This document shows positions 11,323-23,680 of a stretch of 64,000 nt of DNA, piece after piece. Within the stretch, counting starts at the first letter, position 1, and each line of letters opens with the position of its first letter. Position numbers and translations under genes: made by a program. The stretch comes from Papaver somniferum (taxonomy: Eukaryota; Streptophyta; Magnoliopsida; Ranunculales; Papaveraceae), in contig NC_039367.1 in NCBI RefSeq assembly GCF_003573695.1, positions 30,776,442-30,840,441 of the forward strand. Direction: 5' to 3'. Under the pieces are notes generated by a model. That model made no database searches. It was not told the DNA's origin and saw nothing but the letters and a program-made list of their open reading frames with translations.

Positions 11323-12315
11323 ATGTCTTACACAGAAAATTTGAAAAACGTGCATGAAGGTATTGAAGTTTTAGCAGACAAGGTTGACAATCTTGTCAAC
11401 GCCATAACTAACCTTCATGTCCTTGATGAAGAATCTCAAAAGAAGAAGATGGCAGAGTAGTCGTTGCTCCGAGAAAAAGACTGTACTTCTCTCGCTACAA
11501 CCATAAAAACCTCTTTCGGTAACATATTTAGAGAATTTGTACCTCTACTACAACAACGTCCTGATACTGCAAATCCTCCACCACCTCCTCCACCACCCCG
11601 ACCGCCAAATCATGGTCAACAACAACAGTTACGCCCTAATATCAAGTTTCCTAACTTTTCTGGTGATGATCCTGACGGCTGGATTTTCAATGCAGATCAA
11701 TACTTTAGTGTTTGCAATGCATCTGATGCTCTTAAACTTACTCTTGCCGCTACACATCTTAAAGGTGAGGAAAACCAATGGTTTAGATGGAGAAGAACCC
11801 AAAATGAGATTATTACATGGGAACAATTTTTCACTTTGGTTCGTGCAAGATTTTCTCCAGAAAAATCCGTGGATGCTAGCTTGGCTATAAGCACCACTGA
11901 ACAGAAGGGAACTGTTCGTAAACATATCCCTGAATTTGAACATCTATTGAACTTCGTTGATTTTCCTGAGGATTTATTAATCAGCTGTTTTATCCGTTCT
12001 TTGAAACCTCACATTGGCACTATGGTTAAATTATTGGCACCACAAACCTTAACTGATGCTTTTACCAAAGCCATTCATCAGGAAGAAGCTAATGCAGCGG
12101 TTAATAAGGATGCTACAAGGCAACCTTATCGTCCTCCTCAATTCAGACCTGCTGCAATATTACAACCTACCCCATACAATAAATCTTTTTTACCTCCAGG
12201 AGCTAAAAGGTTATCCTTAGAAGAGCAAAGAGAATAACAAGCAAAAGGCTTATGTTTTAATTGTGATAAGCTCTACACGCCTGGTCACTTATGTGATAAG
12301 CCAAGATTATTAATT
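11323..12315 (+). pseudogene. Gypsy gag with nucleocapsid zinc knuckle, two in-frame stops
   Basis: The ATG at 11323 opens a frame stopped by TAG at 11458-11460; the same frame goes on from 11464 to TAA at 12235-12237. The retrotransposon gag domain lies at about 11640-12110 (IKFPNFSGDDPDGWIFNADQ, WEQFFTLVRARF), after a proline run. Past the second stop the frame continues with CFNCDKLYTPGHLCDK, the zinc knuckle typical of chromovirus gag (CFNC...PGH.C). The two stops are point changes that do not shift the frame, so they look like simple decay. Confidence 0.85.
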
Positions 12316-13373
12316 TTGGATATGACTTCTGACAAGGATGAGATTAACAATATTGTTGAAGGGGAAGACGATCTACAGGTTACAGAAGAAATTCACAGTG
12401 AAGTTGAGGTTCCTGAGGATTCTCAAATTTCTTTTCATTCTCTTCTTGGATCATCCTTCTCTAAAACTATGAGAGTCACAGGCTATATTCAGGGAGAACC
12501 TCTTACAGTTCTCATTGACTCAGGATCAACTCATAATTTTTTACATCCATCAATTGCTAAGAAACATGGTTTTTCTCATCAATATAGTGGTGCTTCCTTA
12601 CAAATTATGGTTGGTAATGGTGGTTTTCTAGAAACTTGTGGTTCTTGTACGGATATATCTCTTCAGTTACAAGACTATAAATTCACTACTGATTTTTTTC
12701 TCTTGACTGTTAGTGGCTGCGATGCTGTTCTTGGTGTTCAATGGCTTCAAACTTTGGGTACAATTATGTGGGATTTTACGAAACTTCATATGAGATTTCA
12801 TCTAAATAATACTAACTATTTGTTGGTTGGCAATTCTTCAGCTTTCGTTATGCTACTGGATAGCTCAACACTGCAAAAATTTCCGGATTGTGCACCTAAT
12901 GGATTTCTTCTTCAGCTTACTCCTACTTTGTCAACAACAAATTCTAATGAGGTACCCATTGGTGTTTTAGAATTACTTTTGCGTTATTCAGATATTTTTG
13001 AACCTCCTAAATATTTACCACCATGTCGAGCTCATGATCATCGCATAACTTTGCTTCCTAACACAACACCAATAAATGTTAGACCGTATAGATATCCACA
13101 CTTTCAAAAGGCTGGGATTGAGAAAATTGTGTCTGAACTCAAAAAAGCTTGTTTCATTCTTCAAATATCTAGTCCTTATTCTTCTCATGTATTATTAGTT
13201 CGAAAAAAGGATTCTAGTTGGCGTATGTGTGTTGATTACAGGGCACTTAACAAAGTTACTGTGAAAGACAGATTTCAAATTCCTGTTGTTGATGAGTTAC
13301 TTGATGAGCTGGACGGAGCTATAATTTTTTCTAAGGTGGATTTGTTTTGGTTTTCATCAAATCCGATTATTTG
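12316..13373 (+). pseudogene. Gypsy protease and N-terminal reverse transcriptase
   Basis: 352 residues in one frame. The aspartic protease active site is IDSGSTHNF at about 12514-12540, with the second conserved block DAVLGVQWL following. The RT begins near 13020 (PPCRAHDHRI, RPYRYPHFQK, SSWRMCVDYRALNKVT) and runs to FSKVDL. A small deletion near 13345 then shifts the frame and ends this ORF at a TGA. RT palm and catalytic motifs continue in another frame downstream. Inactive as it stands. Confidence 0.88.
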
Positions 13374-14210
13374 ATGAAGATATTCATAAAACGGCCATCA
13401 GAACGCATGATGGCCACTATGAATTCTTGGTAATGCCATTTGGATTATCTAATGCACCTGCAACATTTCAAAGTTTAATGAATGATGTGTTTCGTCCTTA
13501 CCTTCGAAAATTTGTCTTAGTATTCTTCGATGACATATTAATTTACCTTTATCTGAACATCTTAAGCATTTGGAGATTGTGTTTGATTTAATATGAGAAC
13601 ACAAGTTATTTCTAAAGAAATCTAAGTGTGACTTTGCAAAGTCATCCATTGGATATCTTGGCCATACAGTTTCAGCTGAAGGTGTAGCTGTAGAAGAAGA
13701 CAAGACTTCAAGTATTAAGAATTGGCCTATTCCTTCCACAATTAGAGATCTTAGAGGCTTCTTAGGGTTGGAGGCTACTATCGCAAATTTGTGAAGGATT
13801 ATGGAAAAATTTGTGTTCCACTCACAAAGTTGTTAAAACAAGATGCTTTCAAATGGTCTGACGAAGCTACAACAACATTTAATCAGCTTAAGTATGCTTT
13901 AACAAGCACTCCAGTTTTAGCATTACCAGACTTTACAAAAGAATTTTTTTTAGAATGTGATGCTTCTGGTAATGGGTTAGGAGCAGTTTTAATGCAGTCT
14001 AACAAGCCTGTTGCTTATCACAGCAAACCTTTAACAAGTAAAAACTTGAATTTATCAGTATATGATAAGGAGATGCTTGCTATTGTCTCCGCAGTAAACA
14101 AATGGAGACCTTATTTGCTTGGTAGACATTTCAAAATCTACACAGATCATATAAGTCTTAAATATTTCCTTGAGCAAAGATTTTCTTCTCTTGAACAACA
14201 AAAATGGTAG
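13374..14210 (+). pseudogene. Gypsy reverse transcriptase C-terminal part and RNase H
   Basis: After the frameshift the RT can be read as [17 protein letters not shown], and the catalytic box reads FFDD, a variant of the usual Y/F-x-DD. A deletion and a TGA around 13550-13595 and another frame change near 13780 follow. From 13791 one frame is open to 14210 and holds the RT connection (PLTKLLKQDAFKW) and RNase H (FFLECDASGNGLGAVLMQ, YDKEMLAIVSAV, YTDHISLKYF). It ends at a TAG at 14208-14210; the next ORF begins two codons later in the same frame. Confidence 0.85.
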
Positions 14211-14216
14211 TCTAAA

Positions 14217-15770
14217 TTGTTGGGGTATGATTATGAAATCATCTATAGATGTGGAGCTGCAAATAGGGAAGCAGATGCTTTATCAAGAATGCCTAACCCT
14301 CAACTATTGTCCATCTCAACTCCCATTTTTTCTGGAATCAATGAAATTACTCAAGAATGTCATACATATGATGTATTGGGAGCTCTTATTCAAAATTTAC
14401 GCCAAGATCCAAGATATAAACGTAATTACTCATATGTTGACGGAGCTTTACGCTTTAAGAATCGTGTTGTTGTGGCATCTACTTCTGAGTGGTGTACTAA
14501 ACTCCTTCATGAGTTCCATTCAACTTCAGTAGGTGGACACTCTGGATATTTAAGAACTTATAAACGTCTTCAGCAAAAAAATTATTGGAAGGGTATGAAA
14601 TCTTCGATCAAGACATTTATACAACATTGTGATGTTTGCCAGCGCAATAAGTATGAATCTTCAGCTCCTCCTGGACTACAACATCCATTATCTATCCCTA
14701 CTGATGTCTGTATTGATATTTCTATGGATTTCATTGATGGTTTTCCATTATCAAATAGGAAAAACTCCATATTAGTGGTTGTGGATCGTCTATCTAAATA
14801 TGCTCACTTTATAGCATTATCACACCCTTATTCTGCTTCCACCATTGCTGATGTCTTTGTACGAGAAGTAGTTCGTCTTCATGGTATGCCTAAAACAATA
14901 ACTAGTGATCGGGATCCTATTTTCATGAGTAATTTTTGGGAAGCATTCTTTACTTTGCAAGATACTCAGCTTTGTAGAAGTTCAGCTTATCATCCTCAAA
15001 CAGATGGCTAAACTGAGGTAACTAACCGAACCTTAGAATGTTATCTACGATGCTTTACTGGAATCAGACAAACAGATTGGGTTAAATGGCTTCCATGGGC
15101 TGAATGGTGGTATAACACCAGTTATCATTCAGCCATAAAGATGACTCCTTATCAAACTTTATATTGTCGAGATCCACCAACAATTTCAACTTATCAACCT
15201 GGAACAACTCTTGTGCATGTTGTAGATGATTTGTTAAGAGCTAGAAATCATATTCTGAAAATTCTTCACTCCAATTTACATGATGCTCAAGCTAGGATGA
15301 AAAATTATGCAGACAAGCATAGAACTGAACGTTCTTTTGATGTTGGTGATTGGGTTTTCCTTCGTCTTCAACCTTACCGTCAGACAACAGTTCGTGACAA
15401 GTCTTTCTCTAAGCTATCTCCAAAATTCTATGGACCATTTCGTATTGAGAAAATTGGTACGGTGGCATATAAAATTGGAACTGCCAGTATCTAGTCGCAT
15501 ACATCTAGTCTTCCATGTTTCTCAATTAAAATTGAAACTTGGCTCTTCCATTGTTGTCAATTCGGATCTACCAACTAATGTGGATTATGAGAAATGGGAA
15601 CCTGAGTTAATTCTGGATCGAAAGATGTTCAAAAGAGGGAATATTGCTGGTACTAGATGGCTTATCAATTGGAAAGATCATTCAAGTGATGAAGCAACTT
15701 GGGAAGATGCAGATGAGCTTATAAATCGTTTTCCAGACTTTAGACTTGAGGACAAGTCGTTTTTCAGGCG
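14217..15770 (+). pseudogene. Gypsy integrase with chromodomain-like C-terminus
   Basis: 14217-15011 carries the end of RNase H (ADALSRMPN), the HHCC zinc domain (H in HEFHSTSVGGHSG, C in HCDVCQRNK) and the first catalytic residues (SMDFIDG, TSDRDPIF). TAA at 15009-15011 falls inside HPQTDG*TEV, just before the region of the catalytic Glu. The frame continues (LPWAEWWYNTSYHSAIKMTP) to a stop at 15492-15494. A shift into the next frame then gives the C-terminal HVSQLKLKLG and a chromodomain-like module (GTRWLINWKDHSSDEATWED) up to about 15770. Chromodomains direct such elements to particular chromatin; this copy cannot make the full protein. Confidence 0.87.
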
Positions 15771-15778
15771 GGATGGGA

Positions 15779-16109
15779 TGTTGCAGTACCAACACCTTAG
15801 TCTCTACTACCTTATTTAGTATTTCCCTCTTTAGTTATTACTTTTCTTAGATAGGCAGTTGCCTTTAGTTCATCTATTTTAGTTAGAAGTCTTTTAGTTT
15901 TCTTTAATTACTGCAACTTGGGTAACAAGTTATGCTACATATAAATATGCTAGCCTTGTTTACGTAAAGATTATCAATCAATATAACAAACTCAGTTTAT
16001 TAAAGTTTCTTCACAAAAGCTGGTGGCTAACCCCAAATCAAAGGATTTATCCGGTTCTATTCTTTGTGCTAAGATTATTTTCCAGTGTTAAAGGTCTAAA
16101 ACCCTAACA
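15779..16109 (+). repeat. 3' LTR of the Gypsy element
   Basis: 331 bp, TGTTGCAGTACC...CCCTAACA, followed by the TGATT target duplication. Preceded by a short purine tract that would prime plus-strand synthesis. Confidence 0.92.
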
Positions 16110-16114
16110 TGATT

Positions 16115-16700
16115 TGATAGACCAAATTCTGTTAATTAATCAGTTGCGTTACCTCTTCAATAAGGTATTTTGGTCTGAAGGGAAACGAAGGGTGAAATGG
16201 AATAAGGGCCGTTTTCTGGGTATCGGCCGGGCACGACCCAGGAACTTCTTCTTCACCTGAAATTGACGCAGAACTCTGTTTTTTTTTTTTGTTATTGATC
16301 AACTCTGGGTTTTTTTAATAGAGGTATAATAACTTGTACTTATACTACGTAGTAGATCAAATTAGTTAACGGATCATGTTTAAGTTCGATATTGTTAAGG
16401 CATTGGGTAAAAATTCATGTAATTAGGTAGATTTGATGAATTCAGTAAAACAATTTGAAAATCATCATCATTCTGAATTTCTGATTTCAATCAAATTCTC
16501 TGTAGTTACGGATATTTTTGAATATTTGGGATGAAATTGATAACCTCGATATTCGAAGAAGGTTAAATTAGAGCGAAATTTGATTACAAAACGATCAAAT
16601 TTTGATGAAAAAAAGAATGATAGAAAAAAAAAAAACCATAAAAGTGTGACTGACACTTACATTGAAGTGTCCCTATAGAAGGCCTCCCTTAAGGTCGACC
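16115..16700. other. Intergenic stretch, nothing recognised
   Basis: Sequence between the Gypsy element and the palindrome array. A T-run at 16279-16288 and an A-run at 16623-16634 are the only marked features. No ORF with domain-like composition was found on either strand; the minus-strand frame at 16468-16656 is low complexity. Confidence 0.5.
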
Positions 16701-16990
16701 AATTATTATAGTAGAGAAGATCTAATTATTTCTTGAATCATTGTGTTGTTTCATGAAACATCACAATGTTTGCATTGTCATAGAGGAGATTATCTAGTTA
16801 TTTCTTGAACCATTGCGATGTTTCATCAAACATTGTGTCTATTCATGACTCAACACATCATATCCATCCATGTATATAAGAATTCTGCATCCTGCATCAT
16901 GCATTCAATGTTCTCTATTTTGGATTTTTTGTTTATGCCTAACAATTTTCAAATGCAGAACCTGTTGAAGATCTTGTTACTCTGATTTGT
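16701..16990 (+). promoter_or_regulatory. Promoter-like array of 30-bp palindromes, copy A
   Basis: Two tandem ~72-bp units each hold a palindrome: 16739-16768 (arms CATTGTGTTGTTTCA and TGAAACATCACAATG) and the more degenerate 16811-16837. They are followed by CATGACTCAAC (containing TGACTCA) and a TATA-box-like TATATAAG at 16873-16880. The same arrangement with three units occurs at 41345-41565. That both copies keep the order palindromes, TGACTCA, TATA and then a similar TTGTTGAAGA-type stretch is why I read it as a promoter region. No downstream gene could be named, and it could instead be a repetitive element. Confidence 0.5.
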
Positions 16991-17314
16991 AATTTTGATT
17001 TATTCCGTTTCCAAATGCTAATTTTGTTTTGTGTTGTTCATAATCTGTTGTGGTGATTAGTTAGCTGATGAGAATGAAAGGCTTGTGTTGATAGGAGCTT
17101 TAGACAATGCTCAGTATTGGCGTAAAAGTTAGGATTCTTATCTGCTTTTGAATGTAAACACACATAATTTCATTTTCTTACTAGGAGAACTCCTATTTCA
17201 GGTTCCACAATCATCTCCATTGGGGCAGTGCCCCTTGGTATCTTACAACTTCTGTTCCGAACTCCATTGGCAATTAAGAATTAAGAAGAAGAAGAAGAAA
17301 GGAAACTCAAACTC

Positions 17315-17641
17315 AGAGTGATCTCAGTTCCGAGAGTCCTCCAATGTCACCACTCAAGTTACCTTTGGGGTTCATGCTGGATAATCCCCTGAAAGATCAT
17401 TCATAAAACAAAAACAAGAGGATTATTAATTTATAAGAAGATGACTAAAAACAAAAAACCAGTTTATGCTGCCACTGTGACCGAAAAAGATTAAGGAATC
17501 TCTCAGGGAAGTAACCCTTGAACCAGTGCAGCCAACTCCATCCCACTGATTACCACAAGGATCATTTGAGTCCCAAATTGGTGGTGAGTTCTCCCAATTA
17601 CTCTTTGAAGATTGGAGCACCGCAACTGCAGTCCAACACAT
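17315..17641 (-). pseudogene. Fragment of an LRR receptor-like kinase (At5g49770/HPCA1-type), N-terminal exons
   Basis: On the minus strand 17641-17502 reads as the LRR N-terminal cap (LQSSKSNWENSPPIWDSNDP, then CGNQWDGVGCTGSRVTSL), matching the W-x-D-PCG...W.GV.C pattern of this receptor-kinase family. After a short intron-like gap ending in TTTCAG, 17388-17315 gives the first repeat (NLSGDIGGLSELRSL) and then a stop. The expected splice donor after ...CTGAG is AG rather than GT, and no further LRRs, transmembrane segment or kinase domain follow. It is a truncated, dead fragment of a cell-surface receptor gene. Confidence 0.7.
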
Positions 17642-17699
17642 TTCAGTTTAGTTCTTTCTATGCTAACTATTTTTTCTCGTTACTTTGTTAAACCTTTGA

Positions 17700-19140
17700 A
17701 GTTGAAAGGTATAGCCGTCTTTGCATGACTTGTGAACTAACTTGTTTCCATATGTAGCAGAATGGCATGTTATATCCACCAACAAAGCACTTATCTACTG
17801 GCGAGTCGAGGAGATGCAACTGGTCAGAGTGAGATTTCCTTACATTTACATTTTGAACTATTTGTTCTTGGATGCTTTATATTTTGTACAGTTCATTCGC
17901 TACTCTGGTTAATTCCCTTGAGACAATAAATTGAATTTACTATATCAATAGTCACATTTTTTTATGCTTCTAGAATTATACGCAAAGACGATTGAAAATG
18001 CTGTGAGAGAACTGTCAAAATACAAACCAACTTGAAATAGCACACAAAGAGAGCTTTCTTTTGAAACACTCAAGTTCGTATTCCTGCTTATTATTGCATG
18101 CGCTACCCAAGAAATATTCATTGGGTGAAATTGATTTTGCAATCAATTTTGTGTCTCTATTGTTAAATACCCAGTTAAACGGCCGACGTAGGCGTAAAAA
18201 TTAATATATGAGTGTGACACTATTTTGTGATGATGGGTGTTGCACTATTCTGTGAGCACATGTTCGTATATAACTACAGTGTATCTATCAAAAGGTTTTG
18301 ACACTAGTGTTCTGAATTTTCAAATTTACACCTAACTCTTCTGATGTGATTATTATATGGTAAACCGCATGGTGTTTTGTTTTTTTTCCTTCGAAATTTT
18401 GATTTGGAACTCAGATGGTTGTGGAAACTCTATTCGTATGTTGTTATTTGTTGCAGACTCTGTGTGGTAATAATTTTGGCTTAAAATGCTTTGAATAATG
18501 GGCAATAGAACAAAAAAGAAAATGTGTCAAGTTTGGTAAAGAATCTGAGGATTTACCAAGTCAGATTAATCTTCCTAGTTTAATTTTATCTTTGAAATTG
18601 TTGTGTGTTGTGCATATATAACTTATCCACTTAAATCATCTTTTAATCTTCAGATCACACAAGGAGAAGTGCTCCTCTTATGCTTCCAGAAACTGGGTTG
18701 CCATAGCGATATGATGGATACAGAATTGAGAAATGTCGGAGAAAAGTTGGGATTCAGGTTTGGTATTTCTCTGGTCTAATCTGGCACGCGCTTCTTTTTC
18801 CTTCTAGTCCAGCATAGATCTGATGAGCACTGCCATTTTTAGGACTTTAAGATGTGTATGTATCTCTTTATTCGAAGCGAAAATGAACCTGCTCCATGGA
18901 CAAGGTTCTCTATTTTTCCTTGCATTATGTGTGTATAAATAGTATATTACTTTTCTCTATGATCTCTTCTTAATAATGGGATTCCATGGTTTTTGAGTCA
19001 CTTGAGTGATAACTAATTCTCTGCAACATTGTTTGCAGTGATGTACACGGAGACTGTCCAAGATTTGTACCTGCTATTAAGGAGCTAAACGGGGCAACAA
19101 ATGCAGCAGATAGAAAGGATAGTCCTTCTGGATTTATGAT
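17700..19140 (+). other. Exon-like islands of an unrecognised gene
   Basis: Three stretches have good splice-site context and open frames. They are 17760-17828 (acceptor TGTAG, donor GTGAG), about 18655-18760 (acceptor TTCAG, reading KLGCHSDMMDTELRNVGEKL, donor after GGATTCAG), and 19039-19140 (acceptor TTGCAG, reading DVHGDCPRFVPAIKELNGAT, donor ATGAT|GTGAGT). I do not recognise the protein. The last donor is followed by the LINE insertion at 19179, and the matching acceptor may be at 29229-29230. It may be a decayed or an expressed gene; the exon calls are tentative. Confidence 0.35.
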
Positions 19141-19165
19141 GTGAGTTAATTTTTCTCCCGTCTTA

Positions 19166-19178
19166 TTTCCACTTATTT
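19166..19178. repeat. 13-bp direct repeat, left copy (putative target duplication)
   Basis: TTTCCACTTATTT, identical to 29187-29199. It sits directly beside the poly(T) that marks the 3' end of the minus-strand LINE, the place expected for a LINE target-site duplication. Confidence 0.6.
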
Positions 19179-19216
19179 TTTTTTTGCTAAGAAAAATATC
19201 ATTAATCAGAAATGAA

Positions 19217-22200
19217 TTACAATTGTTCAGAGAGGAAATTTGACTTGGATCGAAACCATTCCCCGTTGATCCTGGAAGTTCTACAGTGCTTGGCTGCAAC
19301 ATCTGCCAAGTGTGTGAAACTTCTATTTAAGAATTCAAATCTAATAGGACTAAAGCATTCCAAAAGAGACTTACAGTCTTCTAAGATAGAGTTGTTAAAC
19401 CAACTTAGTTGGTTATTATTTAAATTCAAGCAATCTAAAACTACTTTTGCATCACTAATAAGGCAGACATGGATCTTTCCTTGCTCCTTTGCCCAGAGTA
19501 CGTCTTCTAAGATAGCAACGCTTTCAGCTTCTTCTGCATTTCTAGTTAGGCCTGAGATGGTCTTGCACCCGAGGAAGTTCCCTGCAACATCATTCATGAT
19601 CAGTCCAATACCAGAGAGATAGGTATCTTTGTCAAAAGAAGCGTCACAATATACAATAATACAATCATCAGGTAAATTACTAGTGACAGCTTCATAGTCC
19701 ATGCCAACATGTTTTGCAGGTGTAGGATCAGCCAGAGTAGCGGCACTATTGAGATATTGAGCAGTGTCATTCACTAATTTTAGCCCTACTCTAGCAGTAG
19801 AGTGATGATTCAGAGATATATATTGAAAAATGAAAGTGCACCTATCTCTCCAAATACACCAAGCAATAGTAAAGACATCCACAGCTTTATCTTTCAGAGA
19901 TGGATTAGAAAGCCACATGGAAACCCATTCCGTCATAGATATATTCAAACTAGCATCGTAAGCAATTTAGTCTTTAAACGGAGTAAGAAACCACACTTCC
20001 TTAGCAAATGGACAGTGTAAGATAATGTGTTCAGCAGTTTCAAGGGTGTCAGCATTACACATACTACAGTTCTTGTCTTGACCATAACTGAACTTAAAGA
20101 CATTAGTTTTAGAAGATAAGATACATTCATGACACTTCCAAATGAATAGTTGAACCTTTGGGAGGATTTTCAGTTTCCAACGGGATTTATATATGGGGTT
20201 TACTAAGCTAGGGTTTAGAATATACTGAAATTGACCTGAAATGACATTGTAGGCTGATTTTACCGAAAACTGACCATTCTTAGTATAAGGCCAGATAAGC
20301 CTATCATGTCCAACAAGAGGAATCCTAGTATTAAGGATAGATTGAGCATTAGGTGGTGTGAAATAAGCATTTAAAAGATCAGGTTTCCAGCTCTTAGTAT
20401 CATGATCTATGAATTCAGACATGCAATAATTAGGATTAGGAGCAGACACATACAATGGTTCAACTGGATTTGGAATCCACTTGTCCCTGAAAGCAAGGAT
20501 ATCAAGACCATTTTTCACTTCCCAAAAACAATGTTGAGCAATAAAATCGAGACCAGTACATATGCTCTTCCAGACCCAAGTCGAGTCTTGTTTTTTGTTA
20601 TAAAGAAAAGCACAACCATTTCTAAAATACTTGCATCTCAGAATAACAGTGCACAAATCTGTAGAGGAATGGAGAAGTTTCCAAGCAGTTTTACTTAAAA
20701 GAGACAAATTTACATGTTTAAGATTCTTAAAATCGAGACCACCTTGTAATTTATGAGAACAGACCTTGTTCCAATTAGTAGGATAAAGACCACCAGATTG
20801 TGTTTTACCCCACCAAAAATCCCTTTGGGATCTCTCCATTTGTTGGAGGATACTGTCTGGGATTCTAAAGGTATTCATGTGATAAATAGGAGAAGCCTTT
20901 AACACATGTTGAACCAAAACAGATCTACCTGATTGGTTAAAGTGCTTACCCTTCCACTTGGCTACCCTTTTGTCAAAATGGTCATTCAAATGATTGAATG
21001 AATCCGTACGGGATTTAGCAATGAAAAGAGGAATACCTAAATATCTCTCATTTAGGCCAATCTTATTAACATTAAGGGATCTAATTAAAGAAACAACCAA
21101 ATCAGGATGAACATTTTTGCTAAAAAAACAACCGGACTTTTGAAAATTTATGACCTGACCGGAATAAAGACTAAAATCACGGACAATACTCATGATAGAA
21201 TCAACTTCATTTTGAGAAACTTTGATAAAGATGAGGAAGTCATCCGCAAAAAGCAAATGACTAATGCTGGGAGCCTCTTTGGTAACTTTTAATCCATGGA
21301 TAAGATTACAATTTTCTGCATGAATTAAATACCTAGAGAAATCTTCCGTATATAAAATAAAAAGATAAGGAGACAAGGGATCTCCTTGTCTCAGACCCCT
21401 AGTAGGTCTATATGCTTTACATGGAGAGCCATTAAGAAAAATAGATATACTAGTAGTACTAACACATTGAAAAAATAAACTATACCAATTTTCGGAAAAA
21501 CCATAAGACTTGAGAACATCCAAGAAAAAAGACCATTCCATCCTGTCGAAGGCCTTAGACATATCAAGTTTAAGGCCCATGACTCCCCATTTATCCTTTT
21601 TCCTCTTCATGGTATGAACCAGCTCATGAGCAATGGTAACATTGTCCTGGATATGCCTTTGAGGGACATAAGCTGCCTGCTAAGGACTAATTATTTTACT
21701 CAAGAGCGGTTTCATTCTATTTACTATAATCTTAGAGATTATTTTGTAATTAGAGTTACATAAGGATATCGGTCTGAAATCAGCAGGGGTGGAGGGATTA
21801 TTAATCTTAGGGTTTAATGAAAGAAAAATGTGATTCATTTCCTTCAATAAATGTTTGGAATCAAAAAAACTCTGAACTGTTTTCCAAATATCCATGACTA
21901 GAAGGTCAATGTTTTCTTTGTAAAATCCAGGGGGGAAACCATCGGGCCCTGGAGAAGTCCAGGGGGTTATTTGGTTTATAGTGTCTTTGATCTCTTGTTG
22001 TGTAATTGGTGTTAGAAGAGTATTGTTATCATCTTCCGAATTACAGGGACTGATACAATTAAGAATTGCATTATTTCTAAAGGGATTAGTAGTAGTCCCT
22101 ATAGAACTAAAGTGATTGACCAATAGATTCTCAAGATTGGCTCTATTATTGATCCATTGGCCATTATTCATCTTAAGAGCACTAATATAGTTAAAGTGCT

Positions 22201-23276
22201 TTCTTCTATTGACAGAATTATGATAATAACTAGTATTCCTGTCAAAAGAAGTGTAAAACTCTTGTCTTGATTTTTGAGCATAAAATTCCTCTTGAACTTT
22301 TTGCCAATTGTCTAAATCAAGTTCAACTTTTCTGATGAGCTCTAAGTTCTGAGTAGTATAGGGAAGACTATTCAGATTTTGAAGCTCATCATCCAAAGTG
22401 ATGAATATTCCACTTTTTGAGATCATGTTTAACGAATCTCAGTCTATTTTTAAATTGAAAAGAAGGAGAACCTCTAACAAATTTAGAGTATGCATTTTTA
22501 ATAACATCTCTAACAGAGGGATCCTTACCCTAGCATTTGAAGTATCTATATGGCTTACTACCCTGAGTAGACATAGAAGAGGTCTCCAGAATAATAGGAA
22601 TGTGGTCGCTGCCTATGGTATCGATATGGACAACTTTAGCCAGCCCATAGTGTTGTAGCCAGAGACCATTCCCTAAAGCCCTATCTATTCTAGCACAAAT
22701 AAGATTTTCTCCACTTTTCCTATTATTCCAAGTGTATTGAGTACCAATGTAACCTAAATCAGAGAGATCAGTATTATCAATAACTTGTTGAATGATAGGA
22801 AACTCAACAGTGGTGGGGGTAGAGAAAGTTGATCTTTCATGGGCATGCATAGTAATATTAAGATCACCAATTATAAGCCAAGGAAGATTAGCTCTAGACC
22901 CAATTTCCCCAATGTAGTTCCATTGTTGTACTCTCTCATCATGGTATACGGAACCATAAAAGAATGTAGCGAGGAATTAAGGATTACTGGGGTCATCTCT
23001 GATAATCACATTGATCATTTTATCAGTATTTTGAACAATCTGACAATCAAATCCAGATTTCCAAAGGAGCGCAATGCCCCCGGCAAGACCAATAGAAGGA
23101 AAAACCCAACAATTTGGAAAATTAAATCTTTTTAAATAACTAAACATTTTTTCAGAGTTGTTTTTAGTTTCACATAAGAATATCATTTCATGGTTTTGAG
23201 ACCTGATCAAATTCCATAGTGAAGTTCTAGTGGTCGGGTTGCCGAAGCCCTGACAATTCCACGATAATATTTTCAT
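19217..23276 (-). pseudogene. LINE ORF2: endonuclease, reverse transcriptase, zf-RVT, RNase H
   Basis: The start MKILSWNCQGFGNP at 23276 is the AP-endonuclease beginning; the catalytic GSDHIPI is near 22600. RT motifs follow: SPGPDGFPPGFYKE, KLDMSKAFDRMEW, RQGDPLSPYLF and the catalytic FADD in SHLLFADDFLIF. zf-RVT is PKVQLFIWKCHE with CSMCN and EHIILHC. RNase H is IVYCDASFDKDTYLSGIGL and EAESVAILEDVLWA. About 1350 codons in total. Lesions: TAA at 22977-22979, a stop at 22530-22532, a one-base shift near 22420, TAG at 21680-21682 within SP*QAAYV, and TAA at 19967-19969. The catalytic boxes themselves are intact, so decay is recent relative to the LINE at 5.8-10 kb. Confidence 0.88.
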
Positions 23277-23680
23277 AATGAGAGTGAAGTAGGAATAACT
23301 AGAACTGCAGTTAAATAGAACCAAGAAAACTATGATAATACACAAAAATAAAGAATAATATAGAAACAACAGGGGAAAACATAACAATAAGACCTTAAAA
23401 AGACAACTCAAATTCCTTGTTATTCCTATGCAAACAGTGAAAACAATAAAATACTTTCCAACAGAGTTAACAATTGTTGCTGAGATTTCAAGATGATCAG
23501 TCAAATGGAACTCAACAGTGTAATTTAACAAAACCAAGTCACCCAGAATAGTAACTCTAACCAGGATAACATCCAATAATAAATTGAGAGCAATAAACAC
23601 ACAATAGCATTCGAGCAATTTCGTAGCAGCAGTGAGAAGATGAGACAGAACAGAGTGATTGTTGGTAACCAATATGTGGA

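Larger units (their letters stand above)
10916..16109 (+). mobile_element. Complete Ty3/Gypsy chromovirus element with degenerate coding region
   Basis: The element is 5194 bp and bounded by LTRs of 332 and 331 bp (TGTTGCAGTACC...CCCTAACA). A 5-bp target duplication TGATT occurs at 10911-10915 and 16110-16114, so the insertion is structurally complete. A primer-binding-like site (TGGATCAGAGC, close to the initiator-Met tRNA type) follows the 5' LTR, and a purine tract (GGCGGGATGGGA) precedes the 3' LTR. Gene order is gag, protease, RT, RNase H, integrase, chromodomain-like end, which is the order of plant chromoviruses. Several stops and frameshifts inactivate it. Confidence 0.93.

Noticed and set aside
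11537..11943. ORFs in other frames and strand over the Gypsy gag
   Set aside because: Shadows of the gag frame, which has the recognisable domain.
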